The notes: a model not told the origin generated them from the letters alone. Numbered from the stretch's first letter, positions 52,034 to 61,826 are shown. The stretch: 64,000 nucleotides of DNA from Geobacillus stearothermophilus ATCC 12980 (GCF_030369615.1 NZ_CP128494.1:592001-656000); one strand, 5' to 3'. Numbers and translations: made by a program.

Positions 52034-52477
52034 TATAATGAATACTTTGGAATCAATATTCATCAGATTCGTTCTATTGGAATATTACAAAATATTACAA
52101 AAATACCAAAAACTATTTCTTGTGTCAAAGGAATTACAAATCTTCGAGGAAATGTGATTCCAGTAGTTGACCTTCGAGAACGTTTATCGATGGAATCCAC
52201 CTCCTATACTGATCAAACTCGATTAGTAGTCGTAACAATTAATGACACAGATGTAGGTTTAATTGTTGATGCAGCTAATGAAGTACTTGATATTCAAGAG
52301 GAGCAAATTCAGCCTACTCCGACGGTTAATGGCAATAGCATTGAGTTCTTAGCAGGAATAGCCAATTTAGAAAATCGTATTTTGATTCTACTAGATATAG
52401 AGAAATTATTAAGCAGTGATGTTGTTATTCAGTTATATAAATGCACCTTGAAAAGGAAGAGTATGTCGAGAAAATAG
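52034..52477 (+). pseudogene. CheW-like chemotaxis coupling protein, both ends replaced
   Basis: The core is CheW: EYFGINIHQIRSIG, VKGITNLRGNVIPVVDLRER and VGLIVDAANEVLDIQEEQIQ. The first residues come from the 46-bp repeat (51987-52032), so the native start is missing, and after LLSSDVVIQ the frame enters an IS630-like end. The core is 130 residues, close to a full CheW, so partial function is possible. AT-rich. Confidence 0.75.
52434..52455. repeat. Solo IS630-like terminal repeat
   Basis: TATATAAATGCACCTTGAAA at 52434 on matches the inverted end of the IS630 element at 41837-41858. No second end is seen nearby. Confidence 0.6.
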
Positions 52478-52515
52478 ACACATATCTTAAAAGTTAGAAA
52501 GGATGGAAGGATTAA

Positions 52516-53775
52516 ATGAAATTAAAAATGTCATATTCAAGTTGGGTTATTTTGCTTACGCTGATCGGTTCTGAAATGATTTCATATGTTTTGAATTACT
52601 TTCTTAAAGACAATACGATGGTTTCTTTAGCTACATCATCTGTGGTGTTAATTCTTGTGTCTTTTGGAATTCTCCATTATTTTTTAGTAAAACCGATTTC
52701 CCAGCTAACTGAACGCGCACAAGCTATTATAGATGGTGATGTCAGTCGAACGGTTCAAGTCGAAGCGAAAGGCGATCTTGAAGTACTGGCTAGAACAATA
52801 AATAATATGACTGAAAGCTTACGAAATCTCATTATAAAGCTTCAAAACGACTCAAATGAATTAGCTAATTTTTCTAATTCATTATCTGAATCTGTACATC
52901 TATCTATGAAAGCAACAGAAGAATTATCTGCAGCCGTTCAGCAGAGTTCCGCAAGTGTTCAAGAGCAAAGTGCTAATATTGAAGAAATTCAAGCAGCGAT
53001 TGAAGAGATAAACGCTGCTATTGAGGAAATCAATGCTTCCGCGCAACAAGCGAATTCTGATACGGAAGCATCCTTAAAAACTTCACAAGAAGGTGTTGAC
53101 GCAGTTGAGCATGTTGTTCAACGACTAACATTGGTTGCGTCCGCCTCCGAAAAATTAAAAAATACGATTTCAAGACTCAGTGACGAATCTAACGAAATTG
53201 AACAACTTGTGAGTGTAATTACGAATATTAGTGACCAAACCAATTTACTTGCATTAAATGCAGCGATTGAAGCCGCCCGTGCTGGCGAGCATGGAAAAGG
53301 CTTTACCGTTGTAGCCGAAGAAGTTAGAAAACTAGCTGAAGGAAGTGCAAAAGCTGCAAAAAATATTATTGAAATTGTTAGTCGAAATAAGAAAAGTACA
53401 GATGAAGCCGTATTTGAAATCGATAAAGTTATAGATGAAGTGATAGAGAGTAAAAATTTGGCTGATAAAGCAAAATCAGCCCTCTCCGTCATCATGTCTG
53501 TGACAGAAGAAATTAACGCCAATACTACAAATATTGCAGGTGCTGTGGATCAGCAAGCTTCAGCAATAGAGCAATTAAATCAAGCTATTGATTCCATCGC
53601 AAGTGCTGCTCAACAAATTTCGGCTGGAACACAAGAGTTAAATGCGACTGTTGAAGAGCAAGTACAAACTGCCCGAAATTTAGACGCATCATCAAGCGTA
53701 CTCCAAGAAATGGCTAGAAATTTAGAAGAAGTTACAAAAGGATATGTTGTTACGAGTGATGCTGAAAACAAATAG
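52516..53775 (+). CDS. Methyl-accepting chemotaxis protein without a large sensor domain
   Basis: A 419-residue transducer. Two hydrophobic segments (residues about 8-28 and 36-57) are separated by only a few residues, so there is no outside ligand domain. A HAMP domain ([20 protein letters not shown]) and a long coiled-coil signalling domain follow; the hairpin tip is [38 protein letters not shown], which docks CheA and CheW (written here as known family core). The ATG at 52516 follows GAAAGGATGGAAGG. AT-rich like its neighbours. It would sense an internal or membrane signal. Confidence 0.9.
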   Translation: MKLKMSYSSWVILLTLIGSEMISYVLNYFLKDNTMVSLATSSVVLILVSFGILHYFLVKPISQLTERAQAIIDGDVSRTVQVEAKGDLEVLARTINNMTESLRNLIIKLQNDSNELANFSNSLSESVHLSMKATEELSAAVQQSSASVQEQSANIEEIQAAIEEINAAIEEINASAQQANSDTEASLKTSQEGVDAVEHVVQRLTLVASASEKLKNTISRLSDESNEIEQLVSVITNISDQTNLLALNAAIEAARAGEHGKGFTVVAEEVRKLAEGSAKAAKNIIEIVSRNKKSTDEAVFEIDKVIDEVIESKNLADKAKSALSVIMSVTEEINANTTNIAGAVDQQASAIEQLNQAIDSIASAAQQISAGTQELNATVEEQVQTARNLDASSSVLQEMARNLEEVTKGYVVTSDAENK

Positions 53776-53814
53776 ATCGTAAAATAGCCCTTTGCTTGGA
53801 GCCCTCGTCAAATG

Positions 53815-54010
53815 AAAGTGGACAAACCCGATATTTTGAGGAAGAGGGTTCCACGTGAGGGCACTTTCATTTTACGTGAGATTGAGCTGAAATTCAAAAA
53901 TAATCGTTAATTTGTGTTAAGATATAGGGTATCTCTGAAAAGGATACGGAATTAGATAAGGGACTGGTTTCTTCCAACAGGATACGGAATATCAGTATCC
54001 TGTTGGAAAG
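53815..54010. repeat. Two inverted repeats between the MCP and the transposon cluster
   Basis: AAATGAAAGTG (about 53812) pairs with CACTTTCATTT (about 53863), and CTTCCAACAGGATAC (53970) pairs with GTATCCTGTTGGAAAG (53994). The second hairpin resembles an IS end or a terminator. There is no gene in 53776-54169. Confidence 0.5.
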
Positions 54011-54169
54011 GGAGAAATCCCCATACCCGTCAAGTTAGCGGTATAAAATTTTTTAGGATGATACGCATGTTCGAAAAATCAATCAAAGGATGAAGAGAAA
54101 ACCAAATGCTGGGCATGCCAAATAGCCCTCAAGAAGAGGGTTATTTGGTATTTATATCCATAACCCACA

Positions 54170-54449
54170 CTACCATATCCCCAATTTCTTTAAAAGATCC
54201 GATACCGTTTCCTCTCCTTTCCTTCGGTCTTTTCTCGCGTGTTTCCTTAACAGAGACAGGAGAGATGGAAAGGCGGTTTCCATCGCTTGGGGATGCAAAA
54301 GAAACCGATGCCAATACGATTGGAGGATATTAAGCGCTTTCCATTCACTGATCTCGGTTCCCTCCCGTTGATGCCAATACCTTCGTGCTTGGAACAGAAG
54401 AGTCTGCATGACTAAAATGGCAATCAATGTCCCATATAAGTGGCATTCG
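54170..54449 (-). pseudogene. IS4-type transposase, C-terminal fragment
   Basis: On the reverse strand CHLYGTLIAILVMQTLLFQA, then SEWKALNILQSYWHRF, is the end of an IS4/IS231-like transposase of Geobacillus type. It begins at the IS1634-type element boundary at 54450, so that element seems to have cut it; the N-terminal part is not recognisable at 58735. Confidence 0.6.
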
Positions 54450-54579
54450 ACTCACATTTCGCACCCTAACAAGGTCAAAACAAAGGATTTTTTATTTAGT
54501 TTTTCAGAATAACTTTTTGACCAACACAACGAGCGATGGCAATCCCTTTTTTTACCATCGATGGTCGTTCCGTATCACG

Positions 54580-55257
54580 TTACACGTAGATGCTCTCATC
54601 CATGCCCAATCCCTGCAGAATCCTTCGCTGATCAGGGGTAAGGGAGCGATCCAGTGAGCGTTGGATGCGCCCATCCGGCAGCTTGAACAGGACGACGTTC
54701 ACATATTGAAACAGCTGAAAAATCGCCTGTCCCGTCGGCCGGGTCAGTTTGCGGCCTCCAGGACCCTTCAACGGGTGTTCTGGAGTAATAAACTGACGCA
54801 CTCGGCGCTGAAAAACGCGGTAAAAGGCGTTGGCCGCTTTGGTTTGCGCCAGGGTCTCTTTCGTCATCGCGGTGGAATCGGCCACGTAAATCCATTCGTC
54901 TTCGATTTTGGCCTGCTTCAGCTGTTCATGGACACGAGACAGCGCCTCGGGATTCCATGTTTTATCGGGCAGGTTGCCATCGTGCACATCGCCGTAAAAC
55001 GGGATGCCGTCCTCGTTACCGACCAGTCCGAAACCGATCTGTTTTTGCCAACGATGATGGCGGTTGTAGCCATGTGTGATTTGTAAGGCCTCTAACGAGG
55101 CCGATTCATACGCGCCGTAAACGGTCTTGTCCGTCGTATCGGCGTGGAAGGCTCGGAGGGAAAGGCCTTCTTTTCGATAAATATGAATCAAGCAAGTGCT
55201 GATGACGTTGTGAATGCCAGCCTCATACAGGCAATCGAGATGACGGGCCAACGCATC
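54580..55257 (-). pseudogene. IS1634-type transposase, C-terminal part (after the insertion)
   Basis: Continues the N-terminal part at 58362-58633: LHPSWLNDDA there joins LARHLDCLYEAGIHNV here once one GCATC copy is removed. FHADTTDKTVYGAYES carries a catalytic Asp. Later HHRWQKQIGFGLVGN, and WIYVADSTAMTKE holds the second Asp. The frame ends ILQGLGMDESIYV, shorter than usual for the family (about 530 residues), so an internal deletion is likely. Confidence 0.8.
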
Positions 55258-55409
55258 TGTAAATTATCACTTTATTTCGGAACAAAAGAGACATTTTTTT
55301 GCACATTCCTTCAGAAAGCCCTCTCCCCTTTTCTGAAAGAATGTGCTAAATTTTTTGTGAATTATTTCGGAAGAGAAAATCCATCGGTTCATAGGAGGGG
55401 GAGGAGGAC

Positions 55410-55967
55410 GTGATTCAATTTCATGACTTTGGCATTGACGTCCAAACGTATGCAGAGCGTGGAAAAGAAAACGACTTCCCTCTTCTGAAAAAGTGTCCGC
55501 ATTGCCGGGCCAAGCGCCCGTTGCACCGCCACGGTTACGATGAGCGAAACGCATTGACCCCACATGGTGATGATCGCATTTGGATTGTCCGGTATCGCTG
55601 TCGGGAATGCTTGAAGACGGTGAGTGTGCTGCCTTCCTTTCTCCTCCCGTATTTTCAGTATACGTTGTCCGCCATATGGCAAGTCGTGAAAGAGCAGTTG
55701 GGATTGACCGAGGGGACGAACCGGGCTCCGTTTCTCCCGACAAAGGACGGCATCATCTTTTATGTCCGACGGTTCTGCCGAAACCTATCAAGCCTTCACA
55801 GCTTTTTTGCGAGGCGGTGGAGGATCATAGGCCCTATCGTGAAAAAAGAAAAGGAACGGGCTTCCTGGTGGATCCGGACGTTGGAGAAACACGGTCTTGA
55901 TTCGGTCATCAGAGACATGTGGAAGGACGGATTCCGACACCCTTTTGCGAATCAAATGGGATCCTGA
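55410..55967 (+). CDS. DUF6431-like zinc-ribbon protein of the transposon (185 aa)
   Basis: An N-terminal zinc ribbon CPHCRAKRPLHRHGY ... YRCRECLKTVSVLP resembles that of transposase N-terminal zinc domains; the rest is helical, with RRFCRNLSSLHSFF and WWIRTLEKHGLDSVI. It corresponds, from memory, to DUF6431 proteins found beside DDE and AAA+ transposition genes. It has no catalytic core of its own, so a DNA-binding or target-selecting role, comparable to TniQ or TnsD, is a reasonable guess. GGAGGGGGAGGAC precedes the start. Confidence 0.75.
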   Translation: MIQFHDFGIDVQTYAERGKENDFPLLKKCPHCRAKRPLHRHGYDERNALTPHGDDRIWIVRYRCRECLKTVSVLPSFLLPYFQYTLSAIWQVVKEQLGLTEGTNRAPFLPTKDGIIFYVRRFCRNLSSLHSFFARRWRIIGPIVKKEKERASWWIRTLEKHGLDSVIRDMWKDGFRHPFANQMGS

Positions 55968-56107
55968 TTTTACATACATATCCTAAATTGGAAATAGTTG
56001 AGGTTCCCACAACCCTTTCCTATCGACGGAGAAAAAGCGATCCGGTACGATAAGGGCAGACGGACCGGAACGGTCCTGATTCCAAGTGAGACAAGGAGGA
56101 GATTCGA

Positions 56108-57361
56108 ATGGATGAGTCGATGAGACACGACATTGCCCTGTTTCGGTACGGGCTAATCGCTCCGTTGGTGAATGGGCAGGTGGAACCGAAGACGTATCTG
56201 AAAGAGGTGAGCGAGCGAGTGCACCATGTTCCCCACCAGGGCGACAAACGAATCGCAGCCAAGACGATCCTCGATTGGTGCACCCGATACAAAAAAGGGG
56301 GCTTTGACGCCTTAAAGCCGAAGCGCCGTTCGGACCGCGGCCACTCAAGGCGTCTGTCGCCCGATGATGAGGATCATATTTTAGCCCTAAGAAAAGAACA
56401 TCCCACCATGCCCGTGACGGTGTTCTACGAACACCTGATCGAGCAGGGGGAAATCCCAGAAAATCATACCTCTTACTTTACTATATACCGATTGTTGAAA
56501 AAACACAACCTGGTGGGAAAAGAAATCTTGCCGATGCCGGAGCGAAAGCGTTTTGCGTATGACCAGATCAATGAGCTATGGCAAGGGGACTTATCCCATG
56601 GACCCACGATTCGCGTCCATGGGAAAGCCCAGAAAACGTTTTTGATCGCGTATATCGATGACTGCTCGCGGTTAGTGCCATATGCCCAATTTTTCCCTTC
56701 GGAGAAGTTTGACGGGCTGCGGATCGTCACGAAGGAAGCGGTGCTTCGTTGCGGGAAGCCGAAGCGCATTTACTCGGACAACGGGAAAATTTATCGGTCC
56801 GAGGTGCTACAGTATGCGTGCGCCGAGATGGGGATTACGCTCATCCACACCCAGCCGTATGATCCGCAAAGCAAAGGGAAAATCGAACGGTTCTTCCGCA
56901 CCGTACAGACACGGTTTTATCCACTGTTGGAGCTGAATCCGCCGAAATCGCTTGACGAGTTGAACGAGCGTTTTTGGAAGTGGCTTGAAGAGGAGTATCA
57001 TCGAAAACCGCACGCCTCACTGGACGGAAAAACGCCGCATGAGGTGTTTCAATCGCAAGTGCATCTCGTGTCGTTCATCGAAGATGGCGATTGGCTGGAT
57101 GCGATTTTTCTGAAACGGGAGCACCGCAAGGTGAAAGCCGATGGCACGATCACCCTGAATAAACAGCTATACGAAGTGCCGCCTCGGTTCATTGGGCAAT
57201 CGATTGAGCTCCGCTATGACGAACGAGGCGTCTATGTGTACGAAGATGGCAAACGGGTGGCGGAGGCCGTTCGGGTGCGTTTGGAGGACAACGCCTATGT
57301 AAAACGCCATCGGTCCCCTTTTGCGGCGATTCCGGCGAAGGAGGGAGAACACGGTGTATAA
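56108..57361 (+). CDS. DDE transposase of the transposon (Mu/TniA-like integrase core)
   Basis: A 417-residue protein with N-terminal helix-turn-helix domains (AAKTILDWCTRYKKGGFDAL, HTSYFTIYRLLKKHNL), the integrase core with catalytic D in LWQGDLSHGP, D in YSDNGKIYRS and E in KGKIERFFRTVQ, and a C-terminal beta barrel (GTITLNKQLYEVPPRFIGQS). This is the order of Mu transposase, TniA and TnsB. The ATG at 56108 follows AAGGAGG. The stop overlaps the ATPase start region. Confidence 0.9.
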   Translation: MDESMRHDIALFRYGLIAPLVNGQVEPKTYLKEVSERVHHVPHQGDKRIAAKTILDWCTRYKKGGFDALKPKRRSDRGHSRRLSPDDEDHILALRKEHPTMPVTVFYEHLIEQGEIPENHTSYFTIYRLLKKHNLVGKEILPMPERKRFAYDQINELWQGDLSHGPTIRVHGKAQKTFLIAYIDDCSRLVPYAQFFPSEKFDGLRIVTKEAVLRCGKPKRIYSDNGKIYRSEVLQYACAEMGITLIHTQPYDPQSKGKIERFFRTVQTRFYPLLELNPPKSLDELNERFWKWLEEEYHRKPHASLDGKTPHEVFQSQVHLVSFIEDGDWLDAIFLKREHRKVKADGTITLNKQLYEVPPRFIGQSIELRYDERGVYVYEDGKRVAEAVRVRLEDNAYVKRHRSPFAAIPAKEGEHGV

Positions 57362-58154
57362 ATCGTTTTACTCCCTTTCGCGGGAGCCGTTTGCGAAAGA
57401 AACAGACCCGTCCGAGGCGTATCAAGGGGCGTCATTTCAGGAAGCGTTGCGGGCGCTGGAGTACGTGAAACGAACCCGGGGGATCGGGCTGTTGATCGGA
57501 GAGCCGGGGGCGGGCAAGACGTTCGCCCTTCGGGCGCTGAAAGAGTCATTGAATCCATCATTGTATCATGTCGTCTACTTTCCGTTATCCACCGGAGGCG
57601 TGATGGATTTTTACCGTGGACTGGCCTTGGGATTAGGAGAGGAACCGAAGTATCGCAAGGTAGATCTCTTCCGCCAAATCCAGCAGGCGATCGAGCGATT
57701 GTATCATGAACGACGGATCACGCCGGTGTTCATTTTGGACGAGATGCATTTGGCCAAGGATGCCTTTTTACAAGACATCGCCATCTTGTTCAACTTTGAG
57801 ATGGATTCGACCAACCCATTTGTCTTGATGTTGGCCGGGCTGCCCCATTTACAGGGGAAGCTGCGGCTCAATCAGCACCGCCCTCTCGACCAGCGGATCA
57901 TCATGCGATACCGGATGGGGCCGCTGGAGAAGGAAGAGGTGGCGGGCTACATCGAACATCGGATGAAACAGGCCGGGGCGAAGCATCCGATCTTCACCCC
58001 ATCGGCGTTAGAGGCGATTGCCCTGCAGTCGCGGGGATGGCCTCGGGTGATCAACACGTTGGCCACGACGTGCCTGTTATACGGGTATCAGCTGAAAAAG
58101 GACGCCATTGACGAAGAAGTGGTGCGCATGGCCGCAGAGGAAATGGGGTATTAG
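57354..58154 (+). CDS. AAA+ ATPase of the transposon (TniB/MuB/ExeA-like)
   Basis: A protein of about 266 residues starting at the GTG of GTGTATAAA (57354) with MYKSFYSLSREPFAKETDP, the opening of ExeA-type ATPases. The Walker A motif is GEPGAGKTFALRAL, Walker B is FILDEMHLAK, sensor 1 LMLAGLPHL and the arginine region RPLDQRIIMRYRM. In Tn7, Tn5053 and Mu such an ATPase picks target DNA and activates the transposase. It overlaps the end of the transposase gene, so the two are coupled. GGAGGGAGAAC precedes the start. Confidence 0.88.
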   Translation: MYKSFYSLSREPFAKETDPSEAYQGASFQEALRALEYVKRTRGIGLLIGEPGAGKTFALRALKESLNPSLYHVVYFPLSTGGVMDFYRGLALGLGEEPKYRKVDLFRQIQQAIERLYHERRITPVFILDEMHLAKDAFLQDIAILFNFEMDSTNPFVLMLAGLPHLQGKLRLNQHRPLDQRIIMRYRMGPLEKEEVAGYIEHRMKQAGAKHPIFTPSALEAIALQSRGWPRVINTLATTCLLYGYQLKKDAIDEEVVRMAAEEMGY

Positions 58155-58361
58155 CACGAAAGGGGCCGAATCGGCCTCTTTTGTGCTTTCTCTTTTCCAT
58201 AGGTCCATCAGGCGCGCTGGAAATCTTCATCTGAAAGAGCGTGCAAACGTTCCGAAAGAATGTGCAAAATCCGGAACAATCCGCAAAAATTTTGCACATT
58301 ATTTCCGAATCCGCCTGAAATAATTTGAAAAAGGGATTCTGAAATAATGTGCTAGTTTACA

Positions 58362-58633
58362 GCATCGTCGTTCAACCAGGAAGGATGGAGATCGGGACGG
58401 ATGAGTTTCTCACAATCGACCTCCTGAGCCCAATGTTCCAAGTGAACAAGGGCTTGCCGGCCGTCAAACACATTGTAGAGGATGGCCTGAACGGCATCGC
58501 TGACTCGCGTTTGGCACTGCGGATCGACGGGCACGAGATGGTCAATCAATTGAGGCAGACCCAGTTTCTTGAATAGGGCACTTATTATATTCAAATAAGA
58601 ATTGCGATAGACCTTTTTGACTTGAACGTTCAT
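58362..58633 (-). pseudogene. IS1634-type transposase, N-terminal part (before the insertion)
   Basis: Starts at ATG 58631-58633 (MNVQVKKVYRNSYLNIISAL), the DUF4277 domain of IS1634/IS4-type transposases, and is broken by the transposon after LHPSWLNDDA. Confidence 0.85.
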
Positions 58634-58879
58634 AAGAGAAAAACTCCTTTACGTTCCTTGTGTGTCAAGGATTCATTCGACATCGGAACGAAAAAATCCT
58701 CCCGATTTTCGTCGAGAGGGTGCGAAATGTGAGTTATAACGACTCCCGGGTTCTAAATTTTTAATCTCTAATATTTTAGGCTTCCACCACTGAATTCCAG
58801 ATGGAAAAGATCCATGGGCAATGGTTTGCCCTCCACCCAGGGATGAAAATCCCCCTTTTCTTCCCATAATGAAGAATAG

Positions 58880-60216
58880 GCGCAAACAGTTTAACAGGAC
58901 GTTATGCTTAATGGTGGCTTAGACCCTGTACGGAAAAGTGTTTGAATCCACTGGGTGCACCACCCATTGTCCGCCCTTTCCCGATGCACAGGAAAGGTGA
59001 CGACGAACGGAAAACTGCCGCATTTCTCCCGTGGATTCACTGTTTGCGCACTCGATCATCGAAAAGGAGGATTTTCATCATGGATGTCATCTATCCTCGC
59101 TGCGCAGGATTGGATGTTCATGCCGAAACCATCGTCGCCTGCGCGCTATGGGAAGAAGATGGACACATTCAAAAGGACATTCAAACCTTCTCCACGTTCT
59201 CGAAGGGACTTGGCGACCTGCTTGAGTGGCTCGAAGAACATGGGGTCACCCATGTCGCCATGGAATCCACCGGCGTGTATTGGAAACCGGTCTTCGCCTT
59301 CCTCGAGGGCTATGTCGACTTGACACTGGCCAATCCGCAGCGGATCAAAAATGTCCCGGGAAGAAAAACCGATGTCTCGGACGCCGAGTGGATCGCCAAG
59401 CTGCTCCGCCATGGACTCGTTGAAAAAAGTTTCGTCCCCCCAGCGGATATTCGCGAATTGCGGGATTTTACCCGCCTCCGCAAAAAGTGGGTCGGACAGC
59501 TGACTTCGGAGAAAAACCGGATTCAAAAAGTGCTCGAGTCTTCCAATGTCAAACTCGGCTCGGTCCTCTCCGATCTCTTCGGCGTTTCCGGAAAAGACAT
59601 CCTCGCCCGGCTGCTCGAGAAGGGATACGTGGACAAGGACGAGTTGGATGAATGCCTGCGCGGCAGGCTCAAAAAGAAAAAGCAAGCGGTGTACGATTCG
59701 CTGCTCGGCACCTTGACCGAACACGAGCTCCGTCTCCTTCGCCTCTTGTGGAAACACGTTGAGGAATTGGAGCGGCTCATCGAAGAAGTCGACCAACACA
59801 TCGACCGCCTGCTCGAGCCGTATCGCGAGGAAGTGAACCTGCTGATGACCATGCCCGGAGTGAAAAAACAAACCGCCGCCGTCATCATAGCCGAGATGGG
59901 AACCGACATGAGCGTCTTTGAAACGCCGGAACGGGCGGCTTCATGGACTGGATTGTCCCCCGGCAACCATGAAAGCGCCGGAAAGCGAAAGAGCACGCGC
60001 ACGACAAAAGGCAATCCCCATCTCCGATCGGCGTTATGCGAGGCGGCATGGTCAGCAGCTCGATCCAAGACGCATCCCTTGTCCCGAAAGTTTTGGTCGT
60101 TGGCGGCCCGGTGCGGGAAGAAAAAAGCCCTCATCGCCATTGCTCGGCGGATGTTGGTGATCATCTTTTGCATGATCTCCCGCAAAGAGCCGTTCCGCCA
60201 ACCACAACTTATTTAG
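58880..60216 (+). mobile_element. IS110-family element, apparently intact gene with 5' non-coding leader
   Basis: The coding part is complete. In front of it, about 58880-59079, is a GC-rich non-coding stretch that could hold the bridge RNA known for IS110 elements. IS110 elements have no clear inverted repeats, so I cannot fix the ends; the left limit is approximate. Confidence 0.6.
59080..60216 (+). CDS. IS110-family DEDD transposase (378 aa)
   Basis: The N-terminal RuvC-like domain has CAGLDVHAETIVAC (D), HVAMESTGVYWKP (E) and GRKTDVSDAEWIAKLL (D, D); the C-terminal domain has TMPGVKKQTAAVIIAEMGTD and SPGNHESAGKRKSTRT with the catalytic serine. This is the complete, normal length. The ATG at 59080 follows AAAAGGAGG. 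It is a different subtype from the fragments at 28430 and 40129. Confidence 0.92.
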   Translation: MDVIYPRCAGLDVHAETIVACALWEEDGHIQKDIQTFSTFSKGLGDLLEWLEEHGVTHVAMESTGVYWKPVFAFLEGYVDLTLANPQRIKNVPGRKTDVSDAEWIAKLLRHGLVEKSFVPPADIRELRDFTRLRKKWVGQLTSEKNRIQKVLESSNVKLGSVLSDLFGVSGKDILARLLEKGYVDKDELDECLRGRLKKKKQAVYDSLLGTLTEHELRLLRLLWKHVEELERLIEEVDQHIDRLLEPYREEVNLLMTMPGVKKQTAAVIIAEMGTDMSVFETPERAASWTGLSPGNHESAGKRKSTRTTKGNPHLRSALCEAAWSAARSKTHPLSRKFWSLAARCGKKKALIAIARRMLVIIFCMISRKEPFRQPQLI

Positions 60217-60333
60217 TCTAGCCAAAAGGCAGACAGGTTATACGAGATGCCTAAAATCGGGCACCTCTGCTTTCCTATTGCCTTTTTTGGCCATTTTCAG
60301 TATACCCTCACGGATCAGGAGCGTATACCGCAC

Positions 60334-61397
60334 TCACCAAGTGGTGGGGATTTTCACGGAAAAGTAGGAAAGAATCGGCTCCTTCCACCTTTCAAGCGTG
60401 TTGGCTGCTTCCTGAAAAGAAGCAAAAGGGCTCTGTTTAGCTAACTGAATCCATTCTTCCAAGCGTTCCTTTGCTTCGTTATATCCATCGGTTCGGTAAA
60501 AATCCCGAAACAACTCTTTCAGATAATAAGCAATGGAGAGTACCGGATACTCCTCCAAGATATCGTCTAATCGAAACCGTTGGTCCTTACGAAGCTTTTC
60601 ACAGCCTTTTAAGAGAAGATATCGAGCCTTTTTCAATGGAGAAAATTCCTTTCTTGCTTGATCCAAGGCTTGTGTCACTTTTTGAACCACATGGTACTTA
60701 TCGATGACAATCGAAGCAGATGGAAACAGGGCGCGAACCGCCTTATGATAAGGTTCCCACATGTCAAGAATCACCGTTTGGACCATTTCTTTCGACAGGA
60801 TATTTTGGCTCAACAAGTTGATGGCGGAGTCACATTGGCGATCGGCATGCATTCCCATGACCGATCCGGCTTTGGCATCCATCAATACGGTTTCATACTG
60901 ATGTCCCTTTTTTACCGCGATTTCATCTAAGCTAAGCACCATTCTTTCTTGAGAAGATGCTTCTATCGCTGTTTGACGCTCTTTTGCTTTTTTCGATGCG
61001 ATGGAGTAATAAATGCGTTCCAATGTTGTATATGGAATACGGTGCTTTCGGCTAACCTCTTGAATGGTGGAGCCTTCGCAAAGTTCATACAAGTGCTCAC
61101 AAAATCGACTAGTGTAATGTTGATTGGGTTCAATCGATTCCAAAGAGGGGGAAAACACTTGGGAACAATTCCGGCACCGATAGCGCTTTACCTTGACGAA
61201 CAAGTACACCGGCTGATGGAAAATCGCCAAATCCCGTACTTTTCTTGTCCGTTTGTCGTGGACAGAGGAAGTGGCAAATCCACAATGAGGGCAGCGCTCC
61301 TGGGTCTCTGTTTTCTCTACATGAATCGCATAACCATAGGAATGAAGTTCTTGTTTATCACTTTCAATTCTGGCAATCCTAGTGATATAGAAAGCAC
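60334..61397 (-). pseudogene. ISL3-family transposase, frameshifted and 3'-truncated
   Basis: Starts at GTG 61395-61397 with VLSISLGLPELKVI; after GTGATAAA one base is missing, and the frame moves to QELHSYGYAIHVEKTETQER, CPHCGFATSSVHDKR and RYRCRNCSQVFSPS (zinc ribbon), then LSLDEIAVKKG, VILDMWEPY and VIDKYHVVQKV. It ends early in PILSYFSVKIPTTW, well before the usual C-terminal region with the glutamate. Both defects make it inactive. Confidence 0.82.
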
Positions 61398-61547
61398 TTA
61401 CGAGACCTCCCTAATGTTTATTTCACCGCTAACATTATTGCCAGGATCTCGTCAGTGCTTTCTCTTTTTTGTCACTAAATCACAAAATTTGGTGATGAAC
61501 CAGTTTTTGAATATTTGACTAAAATGCTAATGAAAGGATGTGTCCTT

Positions 61548-61826
61548 ATGGGTAACCAAAATATTGGTATAAAATTCAATGAAGACTTCAAAAAAATGGT
61601 GGTAGATCTTTACGGTACTGGAAGGAAAGTTAAGGACTTAAGCAGCGAATATGGCGTATCTGAAGTAACGATTTACAAATGGATCAAAAGATATTCTCCA
61701 GTAAAATTGGAAGATGGAACTTCTGTGGCGGCTGATGATATAACCAAGTTACAAAAGCAGATCCGCCGTCTCCAAGAAGAAAACGAAATTTTAAAAAAGG
61801 CTATGGCCATATTCGCGAGAAAGTAA
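61548..61826 (+). CDS. IS3-family transposase OrfA
   Basis: A 92-residue protein with helix-turn-helix KDLSSEYGVSEVTIYKWIKR and a leucine zipper LQKQIRRLQEENEILKKAMA. The OrfB frame begins at its end (REKVSTTEITTFIE) but is interrupted at 61856 by the IS21 element. Confidence 0.85.
   Translation: MGNQNIGIKFNEDFKKMVVDLYGTGRKVKDLSSEYGVSEVTIYKWIKRYSPVKLEDGTSVAADDITKLQKQIRRLQEENEILKKAMAIFARK

Larger units (their letters stand above)
55258..58361 (+). mobile_element. Three-gene Tn7/Mu-type transposon (3104 bp) with 5-bp target duplication
   Basis: The ends TGTAAATTATCACTTTATTT and (inverted) TGTAAACTAGCACATTATTT begin with TGT as in the Tn7/Tn5053/Mu group. It is flanked by GCATC on both sides (55253-55257 and 58362-58366), and removing it restores the IS1634-type frame. 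Repeats related to GCACATTATTTCGGAA occur at about 55265, 55301, 55331 (inverted) and 55357 in the left end and 58250 (inverted), 58294 and 58335 (inverted) in the right end. The three genes point the same way: zinc-ribbon protein, DDE transposase, AAA+ ATPase. Confidence 0.9.
54450..58734 (-). mobile_element. IS1634-type element, interrupted by a 3.1-kb transposon
   Basis: The terminal inverted repeats ACTCACATTTCGCACCCT (54450-54467) and AGGGTGCGAAATGTGAGT (58717-58734) are exact. Inside is one transposase gene split in two by the element at 55258-58361. Confidence 0.85.

Noticed and set aside
58735..58885. 70-codon reverse frame as the missing half of the IS4-type transposase
   Set aside because: FSSLGGGQTIAHGSFPSG and neighbours do not resemble a transposase and do not join to the fragment at 54449.
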